From NCBI RefSeq assembly GCF_001689125.2, contig NZ_CP015405.2:2335001-2399000 (forward strand): a stretch of 64,000 bases of DNA. Direction: 5' to 3'. Under the pieces are notes generated by a model. The model had not been told where the DNA came from. It did not search any database and worked only from the letters and a program-made list of their open reading frames with translations. The stretch is from Blautia pseudococcoides (lineage in GTDB: Bacteria > Bacillota > Clostridia > Lachnospirales > Lachnospiraceae). Below, one piece after another: positions 36,045 to 44,515 of the stretch; position 1 is the stretch's first letter, and the number at the start of each line of letters is the position of its first letter. A program made the position numbers and the translations under genes.

Positions 36045-36839
36045 TTACAGTTCTCTTGTCTTCTTCACACATGCACGGATACATTCTGTCACAGCACTCC
36101 TCATGCCTTTCTTTTCCAGAACTCCCACCCCTTCAATTGTAGTTCCCGCAGGTGAACACACCATATCCTTAAGTTCTCCGGGATGCATACCTGTCTCAAG
36201 AACCATTTTTGCACTTCCTAATACAGCCTGTGCCGCAAATTCATATGCCTTTTTCCTCGGCATTCCCTCAGCCACTGCGCCATCCGCCATGGCCTCAATG
36301 AACATGAAAACAAATGCCGGAGAACTTCCGCTGACAGCTCCCACCACATCCAGCATGGGTTCTGTCACAACCTCCGCTCTTCCAAAAGAACGGAGCAGCA
36401 CCAAAGCCTCCTCCAGCTCTGTTGCTTCCACAAGAGCATTTTTGCATACACCTGTGATCCCTTCTCCTACCAGTGCAGGCGTATTGGGCATAGTACGGAT
36501 TATTTTCCTATCCTCCCCGATACGCTCCTCCAGCCAGCTCATAGTCTTACCTGCAGCGATGGAGATGATCACCTTTTCTTTACCAAGCACATCCTTGATC
36601 TCTGCGATCACCTCCTCCAGAAACTGCGGCTTCACAGCCAGAAACACCACATCCGATATTTTTGCAGTCTCCCGGTTATCTGTACTACAGGCAATCCCCA
36701 GTTTTTCCTTTATCTTAGCAGCAGATTCCTGCGACTTTGTTGAAGCCGTAATATCCTCCCTGCTTACAATCTCTTTTTCCAAAATACCGCCAATAATAGC
36801 AGAGGCCATATTGCCGCATCCAATAAATCCAAGTTTCAT
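36045..36839 (-). CDS. proC: Pyrroline-5-carboxylate reductase
   Basis: Last step of proline synthesis, NAD(P)H-dependent. The 264 residues show the Rossmann start MKLGFIGCGNMASAIIGG, the mid-domain TMPNTPALVGEG and the C-terminal substrate region VCSPAGTTIEGVGVLE. It is monocistronic; proA and proB are not in the window. A copy of the GTAACTGTTCAG motif lies about 30 bases upstream of its start. Confidence 0.95.
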   Translation of the reverse strand: MKLGFIGCGNMASAIIGGILEKEIVSREDITASTKSQESAAKIKEKLGIACSTDNRETAKISDVVFLAVKPQFLEEVIAEIKDVLGKEKVIISIAAGKTMSWLEERIGEDRKIIRTMPNTPALVGEGITGVCKNALVEATELEEALVLLRSFGRAEVVTEPMLDVVGAVSGSSPAFVFMFIEAMADGAVAEGMPRKKAYEFAAQAVLGSAKMVLETGMHPGELKDMVCSPAGTTIEGVGVLEKKGMRSAVTECIRACVKKTREL

Positions 36840-36868
36840 CTGTAATCCTCCTCGTTTTTACTTTTCCT

Positions 36869-36880
36869 GTAACTGTTCAG
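36869..36880. repeat. GTAACTGTTCAG motif copy
   Basis: One of four occurrences of this 12-base motif in the window (one base differs here). No clear partner inverted repeat was found at this site. Confidence 0.3.
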
Positions 36881-37008
36881 TCCCTTCGCAGCCTTTTCCT
36901 AATCATTATCCTCCGTTCCCCTTATTTTTTCAAGAGTGATACAAATATTTTTTCAATTCGCAGCATACTTTTAAACATAATGCAAGTTAAATCCCCGGAG
37001 GTCTGTTT

Positions 37009-37491
37009 ATGCAGCAATCTTATAAGGTTTTTACGGTAATCGGCATTCTGTTCACGGTCCTGCTTGGTTCCCTATCCCACTTTTTCTATGAATGGTCCGG
37101 CAATTTTTTTTTGGTAGGGCTATTCAGTCCTGTTAATGAGAGCGTATGGGAACACCTGAAACTGCTTTTCTTCCCGGCACTTCTATTTATGCTGTTGGAA
37201 CAGCGCCTGCTGTCTTACCGCTGTCCTGACCTTCTCTGCAAAAATCTGACAGGACTATACGCCGGGCTCCTCTCCATGCCCCTCCTCTTCTACGGCTACA
37301 CATTATTCACCAAAAAAAGCTTTCTGTGGGTCGATATCACAATTTTCATACTCAACGTTCTAATCACATACCTGCTCTCCTACAGCCTCCGAAAAAAGAA
37401 ACTTCCTGATACCCTATGCCGCCTTAATCAGACAGCCCTCTATATCCTGCTGGCCGTCTTCACCGTCGTTTCTATCTTTTTTATGGTATAA
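37009..37491 (+). CDS. DUF6512-like membrane protein
   Basis: A 160-residue protein with four to five hydrophobic segments and the pattern FSPVNESVWEHLKLLFFPALL that I associate with the DUF6512 group. It has no known function. GGAGGTCTGTTT precedes the ATG. It is transcribed away from proC and stands alone. Confidence 0.78.
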   Translation: MQQSYKVFTVIGILFTVLLGSLSHFFYEWSGNFFLVGLFSPVNESVWEHLKLLFFPALLFMLLEQRLLSYRCPDLLCKNLTGLYAGLLSMPLLFYGYTLFTKKSFLWVDITIFILNVLITYLLSYSLRKKKLPDTLCRLNQTALYILLAVFTVVSIFFMV

Positions 37492-37661
37492 GCATATGAT
37501 ATAAACACTGCATTCACCAAATTATTTACGGTTCACAGATACCAGGAAGCGGATGGGAGGAGGCCGGGGCCAATCCCCCCATCCCAAAAACTCACTTTCC
37601 CCCTATACATTTTTTCCTTCCTGTATTATGATAATATTATTCTGACAAAGGAGACAAAACC

Positions 37662-37922
37662 ATGACCAACCAAGTATTTTCTGTGTATCATTGCAAATCC
37701 TGCAATAAAATAGAAGTGACACAGTACATATCTCCCCAGCAGATGGAGGAATTCGGTCTGACCGCTGAGGAGCTTCTTCCCATCTGTCCTGTCACCGGAA
37801 ACTCCGACCTGGAAGAACTGGGGCAGATGACAGAAAAAGAGCTGCGCCACTTTGCCTACAGCGATGTAGATGGAGTAAAAGACTATCTGAATAACAGAGA
37901 AAAGAAAATCCCCAGGCTTTAA
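37662..37922 (+). CDS. Small Cys-containing protein, function unknown
   Basis: An 86-residue protein starting MTNQVFSVYHCKSC. The CxxC at 11-14 plus a third Cys in LLPICPVTG may bind a metal. The rest is acidic and probably helical. AAGGAGACAAAACC precedes the ATG. No family recognised. Confidence 0.65.
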   Translation: MTNQVFSVYHCKSCNKIEVTQYISPQQMEEFGLTAEELLPICPVTGNSDLEELGQMTEKELRHFAYSDVDGVKDYLNNREKKIPRL

Positions 37923-38008
37923 ATTCAGGAATCTTTTTCCTGCCTTCACAGTTACGGACACCTATCCCGGCAGAATTTCCTTCAGTGTTGGGATTTTTCC
38001 TTAGCTGC

Positions 38009-38056
38009 AAAGAGGGGCCGCACGCATGAATACCATGCGGCGGCCCCTCTTTTTTA
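38009..38056. terminator. Bidirectional terminator
   Basis: AAAGAGGGGCCG (38009-38020) pairs with CGGCCCCTCTTT (38041-38052), with an inner CGCATG/CATGCG stem, and T-runs on both sides. It lies between two converging small genes. Confidence 0.85.
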
Positions 38057-38057
38057 T

Positions 38058-38270
38058 CTAACACTCATTTCCCAGTTTTCGGGAACTCATAAGCTTCCAG
38101 ATTTTATATTTCTTAACTCTATGGACAATATGCCGGGTATTTCCGCATTTCATACACTGTCCTAAAAATTCGTATACCAGCACATCCTCTTGCTTCAGTT
38201 TCAGACCATATGTTTCGTTCAGGCATGACCTGCAGTATCCCAGTGCATGTATTCTCTCATTTCTTGTCAT
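38058..38270 (-). CDS. Small zinc-ribbon-like protein
   Basis: A 70-residue basic protein with two CxxC pairs (CRSC at 13-16, CMKC at 39-42), which suggests a structural zinc site. A conserved-looking GYCRSCLNETYGLK and HRVKKYKIWK tail are seen. Similar short proteins occur in Lachnospiraceae without a known role. It diverges from the XRE regulator, so the 160-base gap may hold controls for both. Confidence 0.65.
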   Translation of the reverse strand: MTRNERIHALGYCRSCLNETYGLKLKQEDVLVYEFLGQCMKCGNTRHIVHRVKKYKIWKLMSSRKLGNEC

Positions 38271-38326
38271 ATTTACTCCCGCTCCCTGTATTTTAGTAAT
38301 ATCTTAATGAATCTAATATTTCTTTT

Positions 38327-38400
38327 TATAATATCAGATACAATACGATATTTCAAGACATATCACGTATCAGAAACGATATTTCGGGACATAGTATCAT
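38327..38400 (+). promoter_or_regulatory. Tandem operator-like repeats upstream of the XRE regulator
   Basis: ACGATATTTC-purine-purine-GACATA occurs twice, beginning at 38345 and 38376, 31 bases (three helical turns) apart, each followed by a TATCAYGTA-like or GTATCATGTA half. TATAAT at 38327-38332 upstream could be the -10 box. The arrangement suits cooperative binding by the adjacent regulator. Confidence 0.45.
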
Positions 38401-38431
38401 GTACAATGTCATATAATAGGTGGTGAAAAAT

Positions 38432-38770
38432 ATGCACAGTGAGAATACTTTTGAAGAAAACAGCTATGAAGATTTATTTTATAACCGTCTGACACAGCTA
38501 AGGTCAGCGAAGAAGGTCTCTGCAAGAGATATGAGTCTTTCCATTGGACAAAATCCGGGCTATATTAATGGACTGGAAAACAAAAAAGGGCTTCCCTCCA
38601 TGACAGTATTTTTTTATATCTGTGATTACCTGAATGTCACACCGAAAGAATTTTTTGACGAAAGTATAATTTGTCCTGAACAATTCAAGAATCTTTGTCA
38701 GGATATGAAAGAGCTGAGACACGATGACCTTCAGCTTTTATGGACATTAACGAAACGTCTGCAAAAATAA
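38432..38770 (+). CDS. XRE-family (Cro/CI-type) regulator
   Basis: A 112-residue protein from MHSENTFEEN, chosen for AGGTGG eight bases upstream rather than the GTG at 38420. The helix-turn-helix spans about residues 15-70 (MSLSIGQNPGYINGLENKK is the recognition part); the tail is short and helical. It is a plain DNA-binding regulator with no sensor domain. Its own upstream repeats suggest autoregulation. Confidence 0.85.
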   Translation: MHSENTFEENSYEDLFYNRLTQLRSAKKVSARDMSLSIGQNPGYINGLENKKGLPSMTVFFYICDYLNVTPKEFFDESIICPEQFKNLCQDMKELRHDDLQLLWTLTKRLQK

Positions 38771-38776
38771 GACCGC

Positions 38777-38832
38777 AAAAAGTGCCGCGAGCCGCAGTTA
38801 TTTTACAATACTGCAGCCCGCGGCACTCTTTT
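38777..38832. terminator. Bidirectional terminator overlapping the AraC-gene 3' end
   Basis: GTGCCGCG (38782-38789) pairs with CGCGGCAC (38819-38826), with an inner GCAGT/ACTGC stem and flanking T-runs. The stop codon of the AraC gene lies inside the loop region. Confidence 0.75.
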
Positions 38833-39655
38833 CATTTTTCTTTCTGTACTGATTCGGTGACATAGATGTCATTCTACGGAAAGCCTGGGAAAAATAAGAC
38901 TGGGAGGAGTATCCTACCATACCTGATATTTTTGTAACAGGATAATTGGTTGTTTCCAGAAGATGCATGGCCTCTGTCAGCCGTTTCTCAGCAAGATAGC
39001 TGATGGGGGATATGCCCTTGTAGGCTTTGAAAGCATGTACCAGATAGTATTTGTTGATATGTGCCGTAAGGCTTAGTGTTTCCAGGGTGATCTCCTCCGC
39101 ATAGTGCTCATTGATATACTGTTCCACCACCCGGCATTCCCTGGTTGCCTTATTGGGAGGTGCAGCCAGAATATTCTGGCGGGTATGTCTGGTAATATAC
39201 AGAAGCAGCAATTCCAAAAGCTTCTGGCAGACTGCCCCGCTGTCCTGTTCACCCAGACGTGCCTCCATTACCATCTGTGTCAGACAATCCCCTATCTCCT
39301 TACGGCTCTGCCCCAGAAAGTGGACACTGTAATCATAAGTCCCACTGTCCTCCCGGGAATGAAACTGCAGACCTTCAATGCCCAGGGCAATATATTCCCA
39401 GGGGCTTTTCTTATTTCCCAGCTCTGTATGTGAGACGCCGGGGTTTACTAAAACCAAGTCATTTTCCCGCACAGGAACTCTTTCATTGTCAATGATAAAA
39501 CAGCCCTCCCCTTTTGTGATAAAGAAGAGTTCCGCAAAATAATGGGAATGTTCCATGCTGTGCCAGTCCTTATCCGACCTGGCACAGGTTACATACAAAA
39601 GCTGGACAGGCAATGACGCTGGAGGCGTCTCCATGGAATATCGCTGATTGCTCAT
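38798..39655 (-). CDS. AraC-family regulator with cupin sensor domain
   Basis: A 285-residue protein. Residues about 10-150 form a cupin-like ligand domain (HSHYFAELFFITKGEGCFIIDN), and about 180-280 hold two helix-turn-helix motifs of the AraC type, ending GYSSQSYFSQAFRRMTSMSPNQYRKK. Such proteins usually activate nearby carbohydrate or transport genes. Here it diverges from a truncated ABC binding-protein gene, so its original target may be gone. Confidence 0.9.
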   Translation of the reverse strand: MSNQRYSMETPPASLPVQLLYVTCARSDKDWHSMEHSHYFAELFFITKGEGCFIIDNERVPVRENDLVLVNPGVSHTELGNKKSPWEYIALGIEGLQFHSREDSGTYDYSVHFLGQSRKEIGDCLTQMVMEARLGEQDSGAVCQKLLELLLLYITRHTRQNILAAPPNKATRECRVVEQYINEHYAEEITLETLSLTAHINKYYLVHAFKAYKGISPISYLAEKRLTEAMHLLETTNYPVTKISGMVGYSSQSYFSQAFRRMTSMSPNQYRKKNEKSAAGCSIVK

Positions 39656-39778
39656 ATATCCTTCCTCCTGTTTTCTTTTCTATCCTCATTATAAATTTTT
39701 TCATCTGTGGGGACAAGTCGGTTTTAAACAAATCCGCATCGGAACCTGTGGCAAGCCTTTTTCATATTGTATTTTATG

Positions 39779-39790
39779 GTAACTATTCAG
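39779..39790. repeat. GTAACTATTCAG motif copy
   Basis: Exact copy of the 12-base motif also found at 6976 and 8068. It lies in the 200-base divergent gap between the AraC-type gene and the ABC binding-protein gene; no partner inverted repeat is obvious. Confidence 0.35.
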
Positions 39791-39855
39791 CAGCCAGGCA
39801 AAAACCCTATCTCTAAAGGCGATTCTGCGTGGTAGTACCAAAACAGGAGGGAACT

Positions 39856-40518
39856 ATGAAAAAGATTTTATCCGTTTTACTCGCCGTCACACTCTGTACT
39901 TCCATATGCCTTACAGGCTGTCAAAAGTCAGATAAGAGTGAGAAAAATTCCAAAGATTCCAATACGGAAAAAGAACTGGTGGATGTAAAATTAAATGAAG
40001 TTGCCCATTCCATTTTCTATGCACCTCAGTATGTGGCAATTGAGGAAGGGTACTTTACAAAAGAAGGGATCCGCTTAGAGTGTGTGACCGGCTTTGGCGC
40101 AGACAAGACTATGACCGCCGTCCTCTCCGGCGATGCGGATATCGGCTTTATGGGCGCAGAGGCTTCCGTGTATGCTTACCAGGAAGGTGCCAATGACGCT
40201 GTCGTCAACTTTGCACAGCTTACACAGCGGGCAGGAAATTTCCTGGTAGCCAGAAAAGAGATGCCTGATTTCAAATGGAGCGATTTGAAAGGCAAAGATA
40301 TTCTGGGCGGTCGGGCAGGCGGTATGCCGGAAATGGTATTTGAATATATCCTGAAACAGAACGGACTTGACCCGCAGAAGGATATGAACATTGACCAGAG
40401 TATTGATTTCGGTTCCACTGCCGCTGCTTTTTCTGGTGGTCAGGGTGACTTTACTGTTGATTTTTATAAGTTACTACACCCTCACTTATTTATTATGCTT
40501 GTATATATTCATACATAA
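39856..40518 (+). pseudogene. Truncated ABC transporter substrate-binding lipoprotein (NMT1/THI5-like)
   Basis: The frame starts MKKILSVLLAVTLC with AGGAGGGAACT upstream and has a lipoprotein signal ending LTGC. About 200 residues match the NMT1/THI5-like fold (HSIFYAPQYVAIEEGYF, AVLSGDADIGFMG, KDILGGRAGGMPE), but homology stops after GGQGDFTVDF near 40463; a normal member has about 330 residues. The last 17 residues are random sequence and the permease and ATPase genes are missing. The gene was broken by a deletion or rearrangement here. Confidence 0.8.
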
Positions 40519-40537
40519 AATACTTCACAAGTCTAAA

Positions 40538-40737
40538 TTATTCTATTTGCTCTTTTATAAAGAATGCTTCCAATCTATCAGCATCATTTGTATTCAACGC
40601 AGCATAATACTCTGCCTTTGCCTGATCCAATATTATGAATGGCAGTATTCTATGGCGAAGTATTCCCTGAAAAGAATGATCCTTCCTGTGCGTCCATTAC
40701 CATCGTAAAAATAACGCTTTCGCAACTTCTCTACTCA
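40538..40737 (-). pseudogene. Fic-domain remnant
   Basis: On the minus strand one frame reads YDGNGRTGRIILFREY, matching the Fic active-site loop HPFxxGNGRTGR but lacking the His-Pro. After a frameshift another frame reads LDQAKAEYYAALN...AFFIKEQIE and stops at 40538, typical of a Fic C-terminus. No start is present. Fic proteins transfer AMP or other groups to targets; this piece cannot. Confidence 0.65.
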
Positions 40738-40826
40738 ATCCCAAAATGTGAATTAAATATGCTAGTTTTCTTGAAATCCACGGTGCTGCAAATGAAGTTC
40801 CGCTTACATATGCCGCCCCCATATCA

Positions 40827-41153
40827 TCACGACACACCGTCTTCTACTATGGCAACAGACTCATCATATGAACTCCATGTTAATGTATCTGTAGTATCCT
40901 CAGGGCCATAAGTGGCTGCAAGTGTATCCTGTTGTTCTACATTAATAATGGAAAAATCTTTATTTAATGTCAGACTATCAGCAGGTATACATGGAATCGA
41001 CACTGTTACTTTGCACTCGTCTGTAGTTCCATTTGCAGTTATAGCAGTAATGGTTGCTATACCTTCAGATATAGCAGTTACAACACCATTTTTATCTACA
41101 GCAGCAACAGATTCGTCTGAGGAACTCCAGGTTGTATCTTTGGAATCCGTCAT
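40827..41153 (-). pseudogene. Big2 (bacterial Ig-like) domain remnant
   Basis: The minus strand encodes one and a half Big2 repeats (TWSSSDESVAAVDKNGVVTAI, GIATITAITANGTTDECKVTV, then TLTWSSYDESVAIVEDGV). There is no start, signal peptide or anchor, and the frame ends in stops. It is a leftover of a surface or secreted protein. Confidence 0.7.
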
Positions 41154-41202
41154 TCAGACGCAAAAAGCATCTATAATCGTCCACGTTTTTCCACCGTTCC
41201 AC

Positions 41203-41236
41203 GAAAAAAGGCACTGGATCCTCTCCAATGCCTTTT
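41203..41236 (-). terminator. Terminator of the HipA-like gene
   Basis: On the minus strand AAAGGCATTGG pairs with CCAGTGCCTTT (one mismatch) and is followed by a T-run, just past the stop at 41239. Confidence 0.75.
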
Positions 41237-41238
41237 TC

Positions 41239-42432
41239 TTATAGCCTTTTTACTGGTTTTTTCATCTTTTCCTTCTTTTCAGGCTCTTCTTCCTCGGGCA
41301 TACTGGGCATATACAGCCGTTTTAGCTTCAATATGCCATCAATCTGCTCATTTACAACCTCTTCTAAGATTTTGAGCCGCTCCTCCGGAAGATGGCAGGG
41401 ATGTTCCCGGTCAAACCGGTACCCTTTCAGGTTGATCAGATCCGCCCGGATGGACGGGGTAAGGGCCGCATGGGCGACCTCATTAAAGTCTTCCCCAATC
41501 CGGGTAGGCCGGGTAGACAGATATTCCTGCAGGTGATCAAACTCCGCCTGCTCCGCATAAGGAAGCAGTGCCTGGTTGTGATCGAATACTGGCGCCATCC
41601 CCGAAACCTGCATCGTATCTGCATCAAACAGCATCCCATAATTGCCGGCATGGCGATCCGTATTCAGGACAAGCGCATCCAATACCAGCATCCTACGGAA
41701 ATCTTCTTCTGCATCATGCCGGGACATATAATCCATCACATTTGTCAGGTTATACTCTCCCTGGATACAGCGATAGATTGGAGCAAAGCCCTCCTGCTCA
41801 CTGGTAAACAACGGGCACTTAGAGGCCAGGCTTCCCCGATACCGGACAACGGTATACGGAACATGCCGTCTGCAGATCCTGCTGGCAATCTCTGCGGCAT
41901 AGGCTTCAGAAAAAGGTTCCAGCCCTGTATTCCTGCCGCCTGTACTCCCACGCTTGTACAGGAAGATATCTCCTTCCTCTTCCCGTACCCAGCATTTCGC
42001 ATAGGCACCGCTCGTTTCAAATTCTGGTGAAGTCGTAGAAAACTGCTCTCCGTATAGGCCGCCCTCAAAAGCGATCTTTGCGATCGCGTCATTGAATGGG
42101 TTTCTATACAGAGACACATCTGCCCACTTAAAAGAGCTGTCTATTGGCTTCACCCAGAAAGTATCGTTCAGGCTCAATGCATGTGTGATCTTTAAAAAGC
42201 CGTCAATTCGGGAGCAGCCGCACTGCCGCATCAATTCCGCAATGTGCTCCCTATGCTTCGGTGCCTGCCGCTGCTCCACCCATGTATGGATGGATGAAAA
42301 ACCAATCGGCAGTTCCTCAGCTGAAACGTTGCAAGCCTCCTCTTTGAAAAGGATACTTCCCAAAGCTCCGCTGGTGCAGGCAAATGTCAGAAGCACCTTA
42401 TCCTTATTCATCAGGCAGTATCGTTCATCCAC
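41239..42432 (-). CDS. HipA-like kinase, solitary
   Basis: A 397-residue protein with a GTG start (42432) placed by GGAAGGAGGAAAACAAA. The kinase-like core has a nucleotide-loop region (KRGSTGGRNTG, about 165-180), the catalytic DRHAGNYG and the metal-binding FDHNQALL, as in HipA serine/threonine kinases. The C-terminal 20 residues are Glu/Lys-rich. No HipB-type antitoxin gene lies beside it, and it has an island of decayed genes on both sides. It may be a lone HipA-like kinase of unknown target rather than a toxin. Confidence 0.8.
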   Translation of the reverse strand: MDERYCLMNKDKVLLTFACTSGALGSILFKEEACNVSAEELPIGFSSIHTWVEQRQAPKHREHIAELMRQCGCSRIDGFLKITHALSLNDTFWVKPIDSSFKWADVSLYRNPFNDAIAKIAFEGGLYGEQFSTTSPEFETSGAYAKCWVREEEGDIFLYKRGSTGGRNTGLEPFSEAYAAEIASRICRRHVPYTVVRYRGSLASKCPLFTSEQEGFAPIYRCIQGEYNLTNVMDYMSRHDAEEDFRRMLVLDALVLNTDRHAGNYGMLFDADTMQVSGMAPVFDHNQALLPYAEQAEFDHLQEYLSTRPTRIGEDFNEVAHAALTPSIRADLINLKGYRFDREHPCHLPEERLKILEEVVNEQIDGILKLKRLYMPSMPEEEEPEKKEKMKKPVKRL

Positions 42433-42613
42433 TTTGTTTTCCTCCTTCCTCTGTATCCCCCTCACAATTTTCCTTTATTATATCCATATCCTGACCAATC
42501 CGCAATCTTTTATTCGATATGTACCTCAAATGTTTTCACCAATTCTTCCACCTCCTGCAGCTTTTTCAGTACCAGTTCCGCATCTCCCCGGAACATGACG
42601 CAATGTACTACTC

Positions 42614-42953
42614 CTATCTTTTCCCCAAAAGTCTAAAACATTCTTTCCACAACTCCTCCTGATCCTGAATCCTGTCTTTTGTCAGCAGATTTACCGGATC
42701 AAAAATAATTTTCAGCCAGGGACTACTCATATCCCGGATCAGTTCTTTTGTCCATTCCGGAGAATACAGCGTATGAGCGGCAACCGGTTCGATTCCCATG
42801 TTCCTGTGCTGTTGCCAGAAGCCTGTAGATGGTGTCCCATACCTGTTTTCTGGTCTCTCTTTTTTCTTCCAGATTCAGGACGCCATAGGATGTTTCTGTC
42901 CCGGTCATGCCTGCCCCCAGGTATTTTCCATAACGAATTCCTGCCTCCAGATT
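42614..42953 (-). pseudogene. Fragment of a TIM-barrel sugar epimerase/isomerase
   Basis: Two minus-strand frames together read KYLGAGMTGTETSYGVLNLEE...YRLLATAQEHG and then, after a frameshift near 42775, GIEPVAAHTLYSPEWTKEL...LKIIFDPVNLLT, the pattern of xylose-isomerase-like TIM-barrel proteins. Only about 110 codons of some 280 remain. A short additional fragment ending at 42510 lies just downstream and is not identifiable. Confidence 0.65.
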
Positions 42954-43295
42954 ATACTGCTCCAGAACCTGTTTGGTTTTCTCATCCCCCTCTCTCACCG
43001 CCTGAAAAACCTGTTTTCCTTCCACAATTTCCGCAGCATATCTGCCACAGAAGAGAGTCTTTATTTCTGTCGTTTTTCATCATTGCTTTTGCCTGTCTCA
43101 CCAGTGCAGAGGCAGAAGCATACCGTTCAAAACAGCCTCTGCTGATCTTCCCGTTCATAATGATCCCTGCCCCGATTCCGGTACCCAGTGTGACCATAAG
43201 GAAATCACAGCTCCCTTTCCCCGCGCCGTACAGAAACTCTGCCCAGGCGGCAGCATCTCCATCATTTTCCAGATATTTTTTGCAGGGAATATAGT
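42954..43295 (-). pseudogene. Fragment of a ROK-family sugar kinase
   Basis: The minus strand reads LENDGDAAAWAEFLYG, then MVTLGTGIGAGIIMNGKISRG, the ROK phosphate-binding and ATP-site pattern, and after a frameshift EGKQVFQAVREGDEKT. The start, the zinc site and the C-terminus are missing. It is fused in tandem to the epimerase fragment, probably through an internal deletion. Confidence 0.7.
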
Positions 43296-43403
43296 GATGG
43301 ATCTATTATCTCACATATGATGATTTTGAAAAGGTACTCGCTATTTTGCGTTTACTATATTTCATGTTGTGTTTGTCCCTTTTTGGAAGAAAAATATCCT
43401 TTA

Positions 43404-43434
43404 GAAAGAAAAAGAGAAGTGGGGTTTCCACTTC
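43404..43434 (-). terminator. Terminator of the por-metA unit
   Basis: On the minus strand GAAGTGG-AAAC-CCCACTTC is followed by TCTTTTTCTTTC. It lies past metA and the 30-residue frame. Confidence 0.75.
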
Positions 43435-43461
43435 CCTTAATTACTCTCTTTTCCATATATT

Positions 43462-43554
43462 TTATTTTTTAATAGTAATATATGACTTCTTTTTGCCAAA
43501 TAATCGGCATAATACAAATCCCAGCATTAAGAATATACCTATAATTCTTTTCAT
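43462..43554 (-). CDS. 30-residue hydrophobic, cationic peptide
   Basis: Starts MKRIIGIFLMLGF with AAGGGGGAAACAA upstream and ends SYITIKK. One short hydrophobic helix is flanked by basic residues. It begins 12 bases after the metA stop and precedes the terminator, so it belongs to that transcript. No family recognised; at this length a chance open frame cannot be excluded, but the ribosome site is strong. Confidence 0.5.
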   Translation of the reverse strand: MKRIIGIFLMLGFVLCRLFGKKKSYITIKK

Positions 43555-43566
43555 TTGTTTCCCCCT

Positions 43567-44466
43567 TTAAAACGGAGCCATTTGATAAACGTAATAATTC
43601 AACCAATTGCTATAAAGATTATTTGCATGCGCTTTCCATAAAAAAAGTGGAGTTTTATTTGGATTGTTTTCAGAAAAATAATTACATGGTTTTCTTATTT
43701 TTAGTCCTTTACTCAAATCACGTCTATACTCTTCGAAAAGCGTAAACTTATCATATTCTGGATGTCCCATAACAAAAATTTGCTTTCCATTTTCAGCCGA
43801 TCCCAAAAAAAATCCTACTTTTTTCGATGCAGCAAGAATATTAATATCATTACACTTTCTAATATCCTCAATTGCAACTTCTGTGTATCGTGAATGTGGT
43901 GCTAGAAATTTTTCATCAAATCCCCTGACCAATGGATCGCTAGGGATCAGAATATCATGCCAGTATACTCCAAAAACCTTTTCGCGTAATTTTCTTTTGG
44001 TTAATTCAAAAAAATGATATAACGCAGCTTGTGCTGCCCAACAAATATAAATTGTAGATATAACATTTTTTTTACTCCAATCCATAATTTCTACAAGTTC
44101 CTTCCAATAATCAACTTCTTCATACTCAAGGTTTTCAACTGGAGCACCTGTAATTATCATTCCATCAAACTTTTTACTCTTCACTTCATCAAATTTGGAA
44201 TAAAATTTTTCCATATGAATTATTGATGTATTTTTAGAATTATGACTACTTGTTGTCAAAAACTCTATCTCTAATTGTAAAGGAGAATTTGACAACAAAC
44301 GTAATAACTGTAACTCTGTTTTTTCTTTTAGAGGCATCAAATTCAAAATTAAGATGCGTAACGGTCGTATATCTTGGGTTATTGCCCTTGTTTCCCCCAT
44401 AACAAATATATTTTCTTTTTCTAACAGTTCTTTTGCAGGCAAGCCTTCCGGTATCTTAATTGGCAA
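43567..44466 (-). CDS. metA: MetA-type homoserine O-acyltransferase (likely acetyl-CoA specific)
   Basis: Activates homoserine for methionine synthesis. The protein has 299 residues from a TTG start (44466), giving [29 protein letters not shown] precedes it and the upstream frame has none. With this start the catalytic Cys falls at 142 ([10 protein letters not shown]), Lys at 47 and Glu at 111 ([11 protein letters not shown]). Glu111 is the residue linked to acetyl-CoA rather than succinyl-CoA use in Bacillus MetA. It follows porB by about 50 bases, so it is in the same unit. Confidence 0.9.
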   Translation of the reverse strand: MPIKIPEGLPAKELLEKENIFVMGETRAITQDIRPLRILILNLMPLKEKTELQLLRLLSNSPLQLEIEFLTTSSHNSKNTSIIHMEKFYSKFDEVKSKKFDGMIITGAPVENLEYEEVDYWKELVEIMDWSKKNVISTIYICWAAQAALYHFFELTKRKLREKVFGVYWHDILIPSDPLVRGFDEKFLAPHSRYTEVAIEDIRKCNDINILAASKKVGFFLGSAENGKQIFVMGHPEYDKFTLFEEYRRDLSKGLKIRKPCNYFSENNPNKTPLFLWKAHANNLYSNWLNYYVYQMAPF

Positions 44467-44515
44467 ACCATCTCTCCTCTCTGCATTGCTTATGTATAAC
44501 ACAATTCCATTTATT

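Noticed and set aside
37551..37587. GC-rich hairpin GGATGGG...CCCATCC as a terminator
   Set aside because: There is a stem, but no T-run on the side needed in either direction.
42510..42612. Short minus-strand frame ending KTFEVHIE as a gene
   Set aside because: It has no start or ribosome site and lies within the decayed segment; it is most likely another remnant that I cannot identify.
43567..44502. Longer MetA start with 12 extra residues
   Set aside because: No ribosome site there and family numbering fits only the TTG at 44466.
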